This document shows positions 11,338-23,578 of a stretch of DNA of 64,000 nucleotides, one piece after another. The notes beneath the pieces are model-generated. The model saw nothing but the letters and a program-made list of their open reading frames with translations, was not told where the DNA came from and did no database searches. The position numbers and the translations under genes were made by a program. Origin of the DNA: Dipteris shenzhenensis (Eukaryota > Polypodiophyta > Polypodiopsida > Gleicheniales); assembly GCA_047967505.1 (NCBI GenBank), contig CM106538.1; one strand, 5' to 3'. The stretch's first letter is position 1. Each line of letters opens with the position of its first letter.

Positions 11338-12343
11338 GTGCATGGAGTAGAGTGCAATTGCAGATGTGAAATTTGTGGTTTAGGTGATAGATGCAACATA
11401 GGTGTGAAAACTTTCACAGGCACAACTATGCTTTGTGAATTTGTCCTTTGCCAAAAAGCAATCTATGCTAGCTACCATGCCCTTAAGTGCTTGATGGGAC
11501 AATGCTCTTCATGTGGAGCTGGAAAAATGGCATGTTTCCCAAGGGAGGAATCATTAAGTGCATGTACAGTGTCTATAAAGATACTTGAGGATGTCCAAGT
11601 TGGGACCATAGTTCATGGGAAAAAGAAAAACAGGAAAGTTCTTTCATTCAAAGAGATGTAATGCAGGGAGCTTTTGGTAATGTTTAAGGACCACTTGAAC
11701 AAGTTTATAAAGCATAACTTTGTCTACAGATGGTAGGTAGAGCAATTCAAGGAGTGTCTTGTTTGCTTCCCCGAAGAAGTGGTGGTATTTGTCATAGATT
11801 TTGTAGAAAACTACACTTTTAAAGAACAAAACGAGATCCAATCCATGCATTGGCACTCCAACCAAGTTACAATCTTTGTGCAAATTACGTATGTGTGTAT
11901 TGTAGGCATTGTCCACAAATACTATCACTTTTATGTATCTGATGATATTTCATGACACTCTTTTTGTTCAGCATTGCTTTATGCTCCATTATAAATGGCT
12001 AAAAGATCAAGCCATTTAGGTCAATGAACATTGGGTGTGGTCAGATGGAGCAGCCTCATAGTTCAAAGCAAAGAGGCCTTTTTACTTCATTGCTTGATAT
12101 GGCACAATGATAGGAATGAAAATTACACTTTTTTTTTTTGGTTCAAGACATGGAAAGGGTGAACATGATGGTGTAGGGACTGTTCTTAAAAGGCATCTCA
12201 CTTATGAGCAGCTAAAGCCAAATGGTACAAAGTTCCAATGTGCAAACAAAGTGGTGTTATTTATAAGAGAGACATTGTCTGAAGGGGCTGATGCCACATA
12301 TCCCTCAAAGGCTCGATCCATTACCCAAGTGTTTTGGGCCTGA
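11338..12343 (+). pseudogene. Decayed transposase-like gene, first copy
   Basis: Joined across stops and shifts, the plus strand encodes a protein type I associate with transposon-derived plant and animal ORFs. In order: a Cys-rich segment (11338-11661: CRCEICGLGDRC, LMGQCSSCGAGKM), then from 11641 FIKHNFVYRW, VIDFVENYTF, SMHWHSNQVTIFVQITY and YHFYVSDD. Next come LHYKW-type remnants, SDGAAS and FKAKRPFYF, and finally 12107-12343 with FFGSRHGKGEHDGVGTVLKR. Conserved acidic positions (IDF, SDD, SDG) resemble a DDE-type catalytic core, but the family name is uncertain. In-frame stops such as TAA at 11659 and TAG at 11734 show it is dead. No terminal inverted repeats were identified. Confidence 0.55.
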
Positions 12344-12378
12344 TGCCACATACACTCAAAGGCTTGCTTCATTACCCA

Positions 12379-13020
12379 AGATCCAATTCATGCATTGGCA
12401 CTCCAACCAAGTTACAATCTTTGTACAAATTACATATGTGCGTATCATCCACACAAATACTATCACTTTTATATATCCGATGATAGGATGCATGACACTC
12501 TTTTTGTTTAGCATTGCTTTATTCTCCATTATAAATGGCTGAAAGATCAAGGCATTCATATCAATGAACATTGGGTGTGGTTAGATGGAGCAGCCTCACA
12601 GTTCAAAGCAAAGAGGCCTTTTTACTTCGTTGCTCAATATGGCACAATGATAGGAATGAAAATAACACAATTTTTTTGGTTTAGGACATGGAAAGGGTGA
12701 ACATGATGGTGCAGGGGCTGGGTGCAGGGGCTGTTCTTCAAAGGCATCTCACTCATGAGCAGCTAAATCCAAATGGTGCAAAGCTCCAATGTGCAAAGGA
12801 AGTGGTGTTATTTCTAAGAAAGACATTGTCGGAAGGGGTTGGTGCCACATAACCCTCAAAGACTCGATCCATTACCTGAGTGTTTTGGGAAATCAAGGAA
12901 GGTGATGTGGACAGAAGCAGGAATTGGGATTGTAGAGCTGTGCCTAATTCATGTGAGTTGCATTATGTGTTGGGCTATTCTTTAACAAATGGAATAGATT
13001 TAAGGTGCATGAAATTTTAG
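12379..13020 (+). pseudogene. Decayed transposase-like gene, tandem partial copy
   Basis: About 510 bases from 'agatccaattcatgcattgg' (12379) repeat 11834-12343 at an offset of 545-550 bases. The copy keeps frames encoding HDTLFVQHCF-type sequence, SDGAASQFKAKRPFYFVAQ and GKGEHDGAG. It then runs beyond the first copy's end with VFWEIKEGDVDRSRNWDCRAV and NSCELHYVLGYS. It therefore preserves the C-terminal part missing from copy one. An inserted GGGGCTGGGTGCA-like duplication near 12715 and multiple shifts break it. Confidence 0.55.
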
Positions 13021-14734
13021 TGTTTTTATAGTGCCTACATGCACGGAAAATGGAGGAGGTGTTTTAATACTGCACTAACCTCATTAAGGCTGAGACACTT
13101 GTATCGAGCCACCCATACTTTGCTTGCAAATTCAAGATTGAGAGACAAGCCCATAGTTTTGGCATCCTAGCACCCTCATACAACTATGTTGATTGCAACT
13201 CTTGCACCACGGCCTCAGACTTAGACATCACATGTACACATGATGTAGTGCCCTAAAAATAGAATCCATCATGTCCACCATAACCTCGTCATCATCTGGC
13301 ACATCCGCGAGACTACCCTCCTACTCAAAGTGTGAAGGTATGCATGCTCCCTCACCACACTCTATGGAATAAGGATTTGGAACGAGACCATTAAAGCATT
13401 ACAAGTGCTATGTTTCATGTGAAGCATGCAACCTAAAGACTATAGGATATAGCAATTTATTCAAAAACATCAAAATTTTGTTCTATACATACATGTAATC
13501 AAGTAATCATTCTAAAGCACAATACGTGAGCTTCTCCTCAACCCAAGGACACACCTAAATGAGATCATTATGCATGGGTTAATTGGCCTCCAATGTTGTG
13601 CTAAAGTGATGCATACCCATTTGAGGGCACGCTCCATAACTTTTCTTTGATTTGTTGATGGTATTGGTATCTAGATTCACCCTAAAATGGAAGGAGTTGG
13701 AAAAGTGCAATTTTTGCATGTGAAAATATATTTTAATAAATCCAACACTATTTACAATTTTGAATTGTTTCTTTTTCCATGCAGTTGCTTTCTATATGGC
13801 TCATAAGCATGCCAAAGGTCATTGCATTTCATAATACGTAGCACTAAACCCGATAGTGTGCCCTTTGTCCTATTTGTGTTTTCAAGCATTTTAGGCCATG
13901 TTGCACTTGTTTGGGATATCCAATAACACTGGAGGGGGGAAAACCGATGGCTGAAATTTCAATACTCCTGTGAATATTGAATTTTCACACCTCTCGCCCA
14001 TCAAATCTTGGAAGATTGAGTACCTGCAACCTACCCCCACCCTGCAAATGCCCTACACCCTGCACGCACCTCGACGTGACCTTGCGGAGACTTTGGTTTG
14101 CCATTGTCTTCTTTCAGGTAAGTTGTCTTCTATTCTTCGCTTGCCTCACAACTAGCTTCCCTCTGTTTTGGTTTGGCATTGTTGTCTTTCATTGATCATC
14201 GCCGTGGTAACATGTAGCTTGCCATGGCTTACAAGAGAAGCAAATAGAGGCTGTGAGATAGAAAAGATGAAAAGCTTGGTCATGGCACAAGGAACAAAAG
14301 AGTCCTTGCAGAGCAGGAGAGCAGGAAGCAATTATTACAGATGCACGCATTCGATCATTGCCATCAGAGCAAAGAAAATGAGTTGTGATGTCATGATTGG
14401 TGGTAGCATTCAAGGAAGCAACATCAGGCCATTCAGGTAAATACCCTTCTCAAGTCCACAAGCTTTAGCCTACACTCTAAATTTCATAGAGTGACAACCC
14501 TACCAACACCTTGTATTTTTGTGCCAAAACGTCACCACTATTGCAATGACTTATGCACTTAGTCTATCTCTCCTTTTCTTGTGTTCTATTGAAGCCCATA
14601 GACTACTCAGATTGGGATGATCAGGCATTGCTTTCACTCTTCGTGCATCTCTCGAGAATTTCTCCAAATAACAAGGACATCTGTAGAAAGTAGATGGGAT
14701 ACAAGATGTTTGACGAGCACATCATACACATGCT
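13021..14734. other. Unassigned region
   Basis: No gene is supported. Frames at 13970-14440 are short and have no recognisable domains. A 22-base imperfect palindrome (ACATCA...TGATGT) lies at 13226-13247. The remainder is AT-rich single-copy-looking DNA. Confidence 0.4.
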
Positions 14735-15245
14735 TGATACAACGCAGGTTAGTGGTTGCCTAAACCAGCTCGATGGTTGCTTGTGATTGAGCTTTGGGAT
14801 AGTTTACTTGTTTCATTTCTTGATACAACATAGGTCAGTGGTTGCCTAAACTAGCCCGATGGTTGATTGTGATTTAGCTTTGGGATAGTTTACTAGGCTG
14901 TCCTGGACTTAATGTGATTGTTCTAAACTAGCCCAGTGGTTGTAATATCATGCAACCGTATGGTTGGTTCGGCTCAAACACCAAAACTAGGCCTGGCTTG
15001 CACTTAATGTGATTGTCCTAAACCAGCTCAATGGTTGGAACATCATGCAATCATGGTAGGGTCAGCTCAAACACCAGTTATGTGATTGTCTAAACCAGCC
15101 CAATGGATGGAATATCATGCAACTGTGTGGCTGGTTCATCTCAAACACCAGAGCTAGGCTAGCTTGGACTTAATGTGATTGTCCTAAACTAGCTCGGTGG
15201 TTGGAACATCATGCAATCATGATTGGGTCAGCTCAAACACCAGTT
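14735..15245. repeat. Minisatellite-like array of 80-95-bp units
   Basis: Two 90-base copies of 'ttagtggttgcctaaacca...gggatagttta' (14749 and about 14834) are followed by four alternating units near 14911, 15000, 15075 and 15170. These contain 'gattgtcctaaaccagctc', 'ggaacatcatgcaatcatg' and 'tcagctcaaacaccag'. Alternate units match best, so the higher-order period is about 170-175 bases. Confidence 0.75.
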
Positions 15246-15246
15246 A

Positions 15247-15740
15247 GCTAGAGGAGGTAGACAGTGGCAATGAAATACATTTTTGTTGGTTTAGGATTAC
15301 CTGCAACCCCCACAAAATATAACCTTTAGTAAATCCCAAACAACCACCGTGTTTGTTTCAATAAATCCCAATCAATAAATCCCAAACAAGGGAAAATGTA
15401 AATCCCAAATAGTATACTAATCCCAAACAACCACCAAGCTTGTTTTAGTGACAATGACTGTGCATGAGGGACCATGTAATTCATAGGTTCAGATTAGCAT
15501 CATTCGGTCAGAATCAAACTGTAAAAACAATGACTATGCATGAGGGACCATCTAATTCATAGGCTCAAATTAGCATTGAACTAGAATTAGACTATAATAA
15601 TAATGACTTTGCATCTAGTTCACAAGCTTAGATTAGCATTCAGTTGATTTATCAAGCTGTAATAACAATAGCTTAGAATGAGAACTAGCATTAAGTTGAG
15701 ATAAACTATAAGAACACATCACACAATTAGAATTATCATC
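15247..15740. repeat. Direct repeat flanking a small ORF, left copy
   Basis: The block starting 'ggaggtagacagtggcaatg' near 15252 recurs from about 16697. It contains 'cctgcaacccccacaaaata', a string of 'aatcccaaacaa' words and internal 75-80-bp repeats built on 'acaatgactttgcatgaggg'. The two copies are about 1.45 kb apart, in the same orientation. Confidence 0.75.
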
Positions 15741-16128
15741 TAATCGCATGTCATGAGTGAAGAAGTCATAAGAAAATAGAACCTTCAAATCCTACTAAAT
15801 GCAACATTTTCAAATTATAAGGTCCAACTGAGTGAAGCAATCGTATCCAAGGATGTATAAATGGCAAATTATTGCTTTAAAACTCAAGTTATATAAAAAA
15901 ACAAAATGTATAGTCAGCCCCTAAGGTTATATACCCAAGTAGTATACAACCAATTTTTACTCTTCTACATTTTGAAAAGAGACCACCATTGTATCTAAGT
16001 ATGGATAAATACAAAGACAATTTACTTTTTTTTTTTTCAAAGAAGACAATTTACTAAACTCAAGTTTTATTGAAAAATAGACTATATTAGAGGGGTGGTC
16101 AAAAGTCCCGGGTAATATATATCCAAGA

Positions 16129-16467
16129 TTACAAGAGAAAAATTCTGAGATCTTTGAAGGACTTTATATTACGCAAGGATTCTAGGACGTAGGCTTGACA
16201 CTTCGCATAGTGGGAGCCTTCAGCAACATACTTCGCAAACTGCGGGTTCTTATAGTATCGAATGCCTTCCCACAGTTCCTCATGCAATATGACCATCTTG
16301 TGAATGACACTCTTGGGAACTCTATGTTCCTCCTCCAAGCGATCAATCTCATCTACGACAATCTCGGGTTGTCGAGGGACCCCTTGCGAAAATATCTTCA
16401 TCAAGCTTAGGATAAGCAGCAGGAAAAATGTCATTGCCTCTGTGGCTTTCCATCTCTGCTCCTCCAC
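16129..16467 (-). CDS. Hypothetical 112-codon ORF between direct repeats
   Basis: The protein begins MEEQRWKATEAM, followed by a hydrophobic segment FFLLLILSLMKIF (about residues 14-26) that could be a signal anchor. A charged, helix-prone region follows (IDRLEEEHRVPKSVIHKMV), then Tyr-rich sequence (IRYYKNPQFAKYVAEGSHY). No family is recognised. It is the longest frame in the roughly 950-base stretch between the two direct repeats, which could mark a small non-autonomous element carrying cargo. No TATA box or splice signal was assigned. It may be a remnant or chance. Confidence 0.25.
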   Translation of the reverse strand: MEEQRWKATEAMTFFLLLILSLMKIFSQGVPRQPEIVVDEIDRLEEEHRVPKSVIHKMVILHEELWEGIRYYKNPQFAKYVAEGSHYAKCQAYVLESLRNIKSFKDLRIFLL

Positions 16468-16689
16468 TATTCCTTCACTCGAGACTTGTCGGGTTTTTAA
16501 ACTAGTTTCCTCTCCTGCTATCCAAGATGTAATTGTTCACATATTCTAATCTGTCAAATCAAGTCATCTTGACATGCTCAACGATGTAATCTAGTGAGAT
16601 ATTTGCCATCCTTGAAGACCCTTGTACCGATAGATTCCCCACACATTACATTGATGAATATGACAGATTAGTTGTATGATAGTTAAGGC

Positions 16690-17285
16690 TATAGGAGGTA
16701 GGCACTGGTTAGAGGAGGTAGATACTGGCAACGAAATGTATTTTTGTCAGTTTAGGATTAACTGCAACCCCCACAAAATATAATCTTTAGTAAATCCCAA
16801 TCAACCACCGTGCTTGTTTCAATGAATCCCAATCAATAAATCCCAAACAAGGGAAAATATAAATCCCAAATAGTATACTAATCCCAAACAGCCACCAAGC
16901 TTGTTTTAGTGACAATGATCGTGCATGAGGGACTGACTAATTCATAGGTTCAGATTAGCATTCAATCAGAATCAGACTATAATAACAATGATTGTGCATG
17001 AGGGACCATCTAATTCACAAGCTCATATTAGCATTGAGCCAAAATCAGACTATAATAACAATGACTTTGCATGGCGGACCATTGAGTTCACAAGCTTAGT
17101 TTCAATCGGTGTATCAGGCTGTAATAACAATAGTTTAGAATGAGAACCATTATTGTTATTGTAGCCTGATGAACCAACTCAATGCTAATCTGATGTCTTG
17201 TTTTGATCTTTCCTTCTTTAGTTGACTATAAACAATGACTTTGCATGAGGGGCGATCTAGTTCACAGGCTACCTAGATTAGCATT
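16690..17285. repeat. Direct repeat flanking a small ORF, right copy
   Basis: Second copy of the block at 15247-15740, again starting 'ggaggta' and including 'tgcaacccccacaaaatata' and 'caaccaccgtgcttgtttca'. Internal 75-80-bp repeats are more numerous here. Near 17150 a segment 'ttattgttattgtagcctgatg' is the inverted form of the same repeat word. Confidence 0.75.
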
Positions 17286-17735
17286 TTTCGATAACTGAGA
17301 AATTCTCCCATGGCAACCATCTAATCACATCATGGCTAGACGATGATGTATATAACTTCCTACGCTAGGTTGGGCTACCAGCAAAGTTGGGTTTATGTGC
17401 CACCGCTCCTCCCCCCTCATCCCATTGAATTATTATGATCTTGGCTCCGATGATCGAGAAATTCTCCCATGGCTGAGAGTGCTCTCAACGGAAGCAAGAA
17501 CGGAAGAAGGAGAGAGAGAGACAAAGAGCCACATAAGTTTTGGTGGGTGCAGAACCACCCTAATCTTCTTTTTCATTCATTTATATATGTGTTTGAGTAT
17601 TTACATAACTGGGGTAAAGGCACAGTGACCTTTAACCCCCACAACCTCCCACTTAAAGGACAATGTGCCTTTAAGGGAGAACAACTAGTGAGCATACTAT
17701 CCAATGCCCATCAATACACGACAATACTCAAACCG
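17286..17735 (-). other. Probable 3' flank or LTR of the adjacent Copia remnant
   Basis: On the minus strand, after the Copia RNase H end, comes a purine-rich tract, GTGGGAGGTTGTGGGGG (about 17636-17652), a plausible polypurine tract. Sequence with an ATATATAAATG box near 17580 follows. This fits the start of a 3' LTR, but no second LTR is visible to confirm it. Confidence 0.35.
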
Positions 17736-20410
17736 CTAACTAGGTAGACTCTTCGTCAGCATATCTACAGGGTTATCATCTATATGAACCTTGACAAGCT
17801 CTATGCGCTTGTCCTCAAGTACCTCCCTGCTGATGAAATAGTACCTGACCTCAATGTGTTTGGTCTTTGCATGAAAGACCGGATTCCGTGCTAGCTGAAT
17901 AGCACTCATGGAATCACTATGCAATGTCGGTACACCTGTATGAATCCCAAATCTCCCACTAGCCGATCAAGCCATATAGCCTCCTTGCAACCCTCTATGG
18001 CTGCAACATACTCAGCCTCTGTGGTAGACAAAGCAATGCACTTCTGTGCGTGAGACATCCACGACACTGCACCACCTGCAAAGGTGAACACATAACCAGA
18101 AGTGGATCTCCTACTATCCACATGCCCTGCATAGTCTGAATCTGCGTACCCAAGTACACGCATGTCTCCTTTACCAAAGCAGATGCAAATCTACTTGGTA
18201 CCCTTCATGTACCTCATGATGCACTTAACTGCCTCCCAATGCCTCTTTTCTGGATTAGCCATATACCGCCTAACAACTCCCACTGCAAATGCAATGTCTG
18301 CTCTACTAGCTATCATAGCATACATAAGACTCCCAACCGCTGATGCATAAGGAACCTTGGCCATCATGGCCCTTTCCTCATCTAATTTGGGACTATCTGT
18401 ATGACTCAGTTTCATATATGGAGGCAATGGAGTACTCATTGCTTTCCCCCCCTCCATATTGAAACACTGTAATACTTTTGTAACATACTCTTTTTGTGAA
18501 AGCCAAAGGAGTTTCCTACTCCGATCACGCGTGATGCGCATACCAAGAATATGACCTGCAAGTCCCAAATCCTTCATATCAAAGGCCTCATGCAACTTGG
18601 CCTTTAATGCATCTAGCTCATAAGTATTCTTGCTAGCCAATAGCATATCATCCACATATAGTGCCAAGATTATCAGGCTATTATCCTTAGCCCTTTTAGT
18701 GTAGAGGCAGTGATCAATTTCACTCCTTCTAAAACCCTGGGACCAAATGAAAGCATCAAACTTCTGATACCATTCTCTAGGCACTTGCTTAAGACCATAG
18801 AGACTCTTCTTCAGCTTGCAAACTAAATGCTCTTTGCCCTTTTCTTCAAAGCCTTCCGGTTGCACCATGTAAATTTCCTCATGCAAATCCTTATGCAAGA
18901 AAGCTGTCTTGACATCCATCTGCATAAGCTCCATATCCTCTACTGCCACTAGTCCAAGCATGCATCTAAGTGTGGTCATCTTCACAACTGGAGAGAATAT
19001 CTCATCAAAGTCCACACCCTTCTCTTGCTTGAAACCTTTAGCAAACAAACGGGCCTTGTACCTAGGCACATCATCACCTGTGACCTTCATTTTGTAGACC
19101 CATTTACATGGCAATGCTTTCTTTCCATGTGGCAAGGAAACCAAGTCCCAAGTCTTATTCTTCATAAGTGAACTCATCTTTGATTCCATAGCATACTCCC
19201 ACTTGTGTTGATCCTCACGCATCATAGCCTCTCTGTAGCAAGAAGGCTCCCCGCAATCAGTAAGCATCACATAGTCTACCCCTCGAACAAACTTATCAGG
19301 CGGTCTAGACACTCTAGATGATCTTCTCAAGGGCATTTCAGCTTGCTGTCCCACTTGCATATCAGCCACATTTGGCTCATCATTTCCACCAATAGATGAT
19401 CCATCATCTACCCTTGATTGTATACCTGTGGGAGTACTTGGTGGTACCATTTCTTGCACATTTGGTGCATGGACAGCTTGCTGTCTATCAACATATGCAG
19501 GTGGATTCACATCCTGGAAAGTGATTCTCCTCATTTCCACATCCCTCATGGGTGCCTTATGCATCTTCTTCTCATTGAAGACTACATCATGGCTGCGTAT
19601 GATCTTCTTTGCTTCTAGATCCCAGAGATGATAGCCCATCTCTCCACTTTCACCATAACCCAGAAAGATGCATTTCCTAGACTTAGGATCTAGCTTCTTT
19701 CGAAGCTCTTTTAGCACATGTGCATATGCCTCACACCCAAATATATGCAAATAAGAGTAAGAGGGCTTCTTGCCACTCCATGCCTCTTCAGGAATACCAC
19801 CATCCAAACTCTTACTAGGTGATCTATTGATCACATGCACTGTAGTCTTCATTGCCTCATCCCAAAAACCACCAGAAAGACTTGCATTGGAAAGCATGCA
19901 TTGCAACCTTTCTTGAATGGTACGTTTCATCTTTTCTGCAATTGGATATTGCTTTGGAGTACGACGGGATGTGAGCTCCCTCTTAATCCCACGTGTATCA
20001 CAGAAATGCTGAAAGTCATGAGAGAGATACTCTCCACCATTGTCAGTCCGTAGGCATTTAAGCATTCTACCTGACTGATTCTCAACCAAGGCCAACCATT
20101 TCTGAAATACCTGGAACACATTACTCTTCCGAGCTATAGCATAAGCCCACACTTTCTTAGTTGCATCATCAATGAATGTCACATAGTATTCAGCCCTGCC
20201 TAATGACCGTGTAGGCATGGGACCACATACGTCTGAATACACCAAATCAAGCTTTTCAAACTCTTTCTTTCCCCTTCTTTTATGGGCTGATTTAGTATGC
20301 TTCCCATAGAGACAGTGCTCACAAAATTCAAAATCAGAGAAACTCAAATGCGGTACATAACCCAAATGGCATAAGGGTTTCATTCCATTCTAGCTCATGT
20401 GCCCCATGAC
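17736..20410 (-). pseudogene. Ty1/Copia pol remnant: integrase, reverse transcriptase, RNase H
   Basis: A 730-codon frame (20383-18191) covers most of a Copia polyprotein. It starts in the integrase zinc finger (FCEHCLYGKH) and continues with the integrase core: YSDVCGPM (first Asp), LRTDNGGEYL (second Asp) and a PIAEKMKRT variant keeping the Glu. The reverse transcriptase has KWVYKMKVTGDD, QMDVKTAFLHKDL and the catalytic YVDDML. A TAG at 18191-18193 follows MRYMKGTK. The same frame resumes with MRVLGYADSDYAGHVDSRRS, and RNase H continues (STTEAEYVAA) to about 17906. A frameshift then leads to MHSDSMSAIQLARNPVFHAK and the end LTKSLPS at 17736. Gag and protease are absent: homology stops at a GHMS-like point near 20410, where LINE sequence begins. 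It is mostly intact, but one stop, one shift and the 5' truncation make it non-autonomous. Confidence 0.92.
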
Positions 20411-20439
20411 AATACTTTGCACGCACCTCAACATAGTTG

Positions 20440-21330
20440 AAACAGACTTGCATGCAAAGTGGAGCCCCCATCCGATAAGTACTTGAGAGATAACCTCTTG
20501 TCCCTTAGCCAATTGGCTAAGATTCCCCATCTAGAAGGGTCAGTCAATCCACACACATTGAGTGTGAGAAATGTTAAAGTATTACTTAAAATGCTTCTTT
20601 TGCCCCTTCTTTTCCCTGGGATTAGGGCTCTTGTTAGAGGCAATGGAGTCCTTGGCTACAAAAAGACGATGCTTATTTTGTATTATAGTAGATGTCTTGA
20701 CTGTCTCTTTAACATCTTTTTCTATATGGTTTTGATCTTGCATCTCCTCCTCAAATTCATCAATATCTATTAGCACATCATCACTCTTTAGGATCTCATT
20801 CTCAAACTCCTTAGATATCACCTCCTCCACCTCAACTTTAGGTATCTTCATGTCTTCTTCCATCTCTATCAGTGCCTCATAGGGGTTAGCAACCAGAAGA
20901 GAGGCTAACTTAACTTCATTGAGCTGGGAGGGCTCACCAATGGCCAAGTTCGAGTGTGGAGGAGAAGGAGGAGAGGGGTCAGAAGGGGGGAGGGCTGACT
21001 TTTGGGAATTCAGTTTTCTTTGGCTAGTGATGTCGAAGGTAGAGAAGGGGCTTTAGTCTTAACCCTCCTAAGGGGACAACTCTTGACTATATGACTAGAA
21101 ATTCCACATACAAAACAAGAATTAGGCAGATTCTCATACACTAGATCCTACTCTTGTACAACCTCACCTCTCTGATTGAGCAAAACTAGCATGTTAGGAA
21201 GCTCTTCTATGAGGTCTCCCTACATGCACATCTAGGGATTGCCTTTGGGGTTGGTAAGATATTCACGTTCAACAATGATTACTTCACCTAAAGCTCCACA
21301 AAGCTAAGAAGCTTGATTGCAAAAGGGAGA
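20440..21330 (-). pseudogene. LINE (L1-like) remnant: ORF1 zinc knuckle and start of ORF2
   Basis: The minus strand carries VYENLPNSCFVCG followed by SSHIVKSCPLRR near 21170-21070, a CX2CX4HX4C knuckle preceded by the YENLP signature of plant L1 ORF1 nucleic-acid-binding proteins. An acidic linker follows (20947-20582: EVEEVISKEFENE). An overlapping frame (20643-20428) then has LTLNVCGLTDPSRWGILANW, resembling the N-terminus of the ORF2 endonuclease. The endonuclease and reverse transcriptase are missing because Copia sequence takes over near 20430-20460. Stops within the ORF1 part (near 21195 and 21240) show decay. LINEs are usually truncated at the 5' end; here the 5' part survives, which fits interruption by the neighbouring Copia element. 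Confidence 0.6.
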
Positions 21331-23578
21331 GAAGAAAGTCTAGTAGCTCTATCCATACTGGGAGCCTTGTAAGTCTGGGACTATCTAGGTTGAAGAAAGG
21401 CAACCACCTCTTTGTGTATAATGGTTGATTTCTAATTGTCCAAAGACCTTGTTGGAGAGCTCAATCAACCATATCAGGATGCTAAAAAAAGAAAAGCAAA
21501 ATATCCTCTCCTAAGGATCTAATTGTTATGGAACCAGTTCTCAAGGTAAGAGGCCCGAGGGAATGGACATGCAAGTACCCAACCAGTGTGTGCTCATGCA
21601 GATAATCCTCAGCATCCTCAAGACATTCCTCATCAATGTATCTCAATACTGTCTTACATGTTCTATTAGGAGTCTATGAGATTGGAGGTTCGTGGCCCGT
21701 TTCGGGAACTGCATGTGGAGCTTTATAGGCTCCTTTCCTCCTTCTGGATGCTTGGGGTCAACGGTCCATCTATTCGACTCTACTGGCGATGAGCCATTCA
21801 TTTTGGCTTGCTGGTCAAGCCCTGTACTTTCTCTAGTTTGAGATTTTCCAAAACTGGCCTGTGTCAAGGGATGTTGAAGAAGCCACCCTTGCTCTATTGT
21901 AGCACCCTCACATAAGAGGTGAGAGATTTAGTATTTCATCGCACTTTGCCTGGAATTCTTCCTCGAGAGATCTCATCATTATCACTGGTGCATTAAGCAA
22001 ACTGCCCTACGAAGCCACCTCCTCGAGTGTGGATGAAAGAGGGTATGGCTCCTCTGTCGGGGCCACTAGGGGCAAACTCTCTTGTTTGACATCCACTTCC
22101 TCCTTGGGCACCAACAAGGGGGCTGAAGGGCCATGCTTGTTTCTGGCACCAGCGGACAAAGTTGACAGGGTCCCATCACATTTGTTGAGAGGGTCGTCTA
22201 AAGGTGGGAAGACAGAAGAGAATCTAAGATATTGGGCTCCTCCAGTTGGAGGAATACAAAAGCTATCATTTCCAAGAGTGCCTATCACATCATCTTCTCC
22301 AAATACTGAATTTTCTCAAACCGATGCATGCATACCACTTGGGGTATTGTGAAGTGGGAGTGGAGAAGTCCCCTCATTGAATCTAAGATCGTAAGGAGGA
22401 GACGAGGGCAGTGCATGGCAAGTGACCCATGTCACCATCTCCATCCTCTGTCTCCATCACTCTTGTGCACCAATAGTTGCTTTATTCATAACTTTATTAT
22501 TTTGATCATTAAGTCATCCCGTATTCATAGAATATTCACCAATCACCCCATATTCACTGAACTAAAACTCAAATAATTGATACAAGGGGCAACATTTGTT
22601 CTTGGCTAAAGTAAGGGGGAAATCCTAAAATTAAGCACCTTTAAAGTTATGTGACATCCACATAATCCCCAAAACAGGTCACAACATTGGAAATTTTTAA
22701 TTGGATCCTAAAAATACCCACCATGTGGAATAAACAATAACCCAATGCATTTTGCATTATAACGTAGCGCACACTGAATTATTAACCCAATGCACACTAG
22801 GATAGTAACCCAACACATGTTGGATTATCTAGTTGACTAGAAATGGCACTATTTGACTTGATTGAGAGGGCTTGCCTATGTGTTCACTTGCACTAATTTA
22901 CCTACATGCACCTGAGGTCTAGAAGGGTGCTTGTATCTGAACCTGAACTAGATGCAAATCTGAGAGCCTCCAAGGCCCCAAATTTTAGCTCGTTCTTACC
23001 ACATTCCCCCATTCCCCACTCCTTCTACCATATCCTCTTGGCTCTAAGAAACCGTTTCCAGCATGATGGGAAGATTTGGACTATCATATCCATCTTAGAT
23101 GGTGAACTCATTTGCTAGACAGAGTCAACTACTAGAGGAGACGTAGGCCCACCCCAACAAACCATGAATGAGGCTATGAGAGTGCACCAACTTTTACCAT
23201 ATGAATGAATACTACAGCACCACATGTATGATTTTATGAGGGAGGACACCCATTTAATGATAATTTTGAGCCAAGGATGCCAAGTGATTATTAGCCACAA
23301 AATCCTATGGAATGGATGAATGGGCAAACTGAATCTAGGGAGGATACATTGCCTAGAACATCGACTTCCTCACCCCTGTTATATCCAATTTGGGGTAGCA
23401 TCTTAGAGAATACTTCCTACCTAGCAACTGCTCCCTAAAGAATGGTACTCAACCTAAGTGTCCCTATGTGTAGGACACCATCAATGTAGCTAGAGGGTAG
23501 CTAGTAAGACCAAGCCTACCACATATGTTAGTCCTAGATCTAGTAGGTCAGGAACCACCAATCCCACTTTTGTCCAAC
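21331..23578. other. Unassigned region with short frames
   Basis: Minus-strand frames at 21643-21867 and 22007-22288 are Pro/Ser-rich and unrecognised; the first could be more LINE ORF1. From about 22.9 kb plus-strand fragments may belong to the Gypsy 5' region that follows. No LTR boundary was found. Confidence 0.3.

Noticed and set aside
17736-20410. Copia element as a potentially active element
   Set aside because: A TAG after MRYMKGTK, a frameshift in RNase H and the missing gag and protease rule out autonomy.
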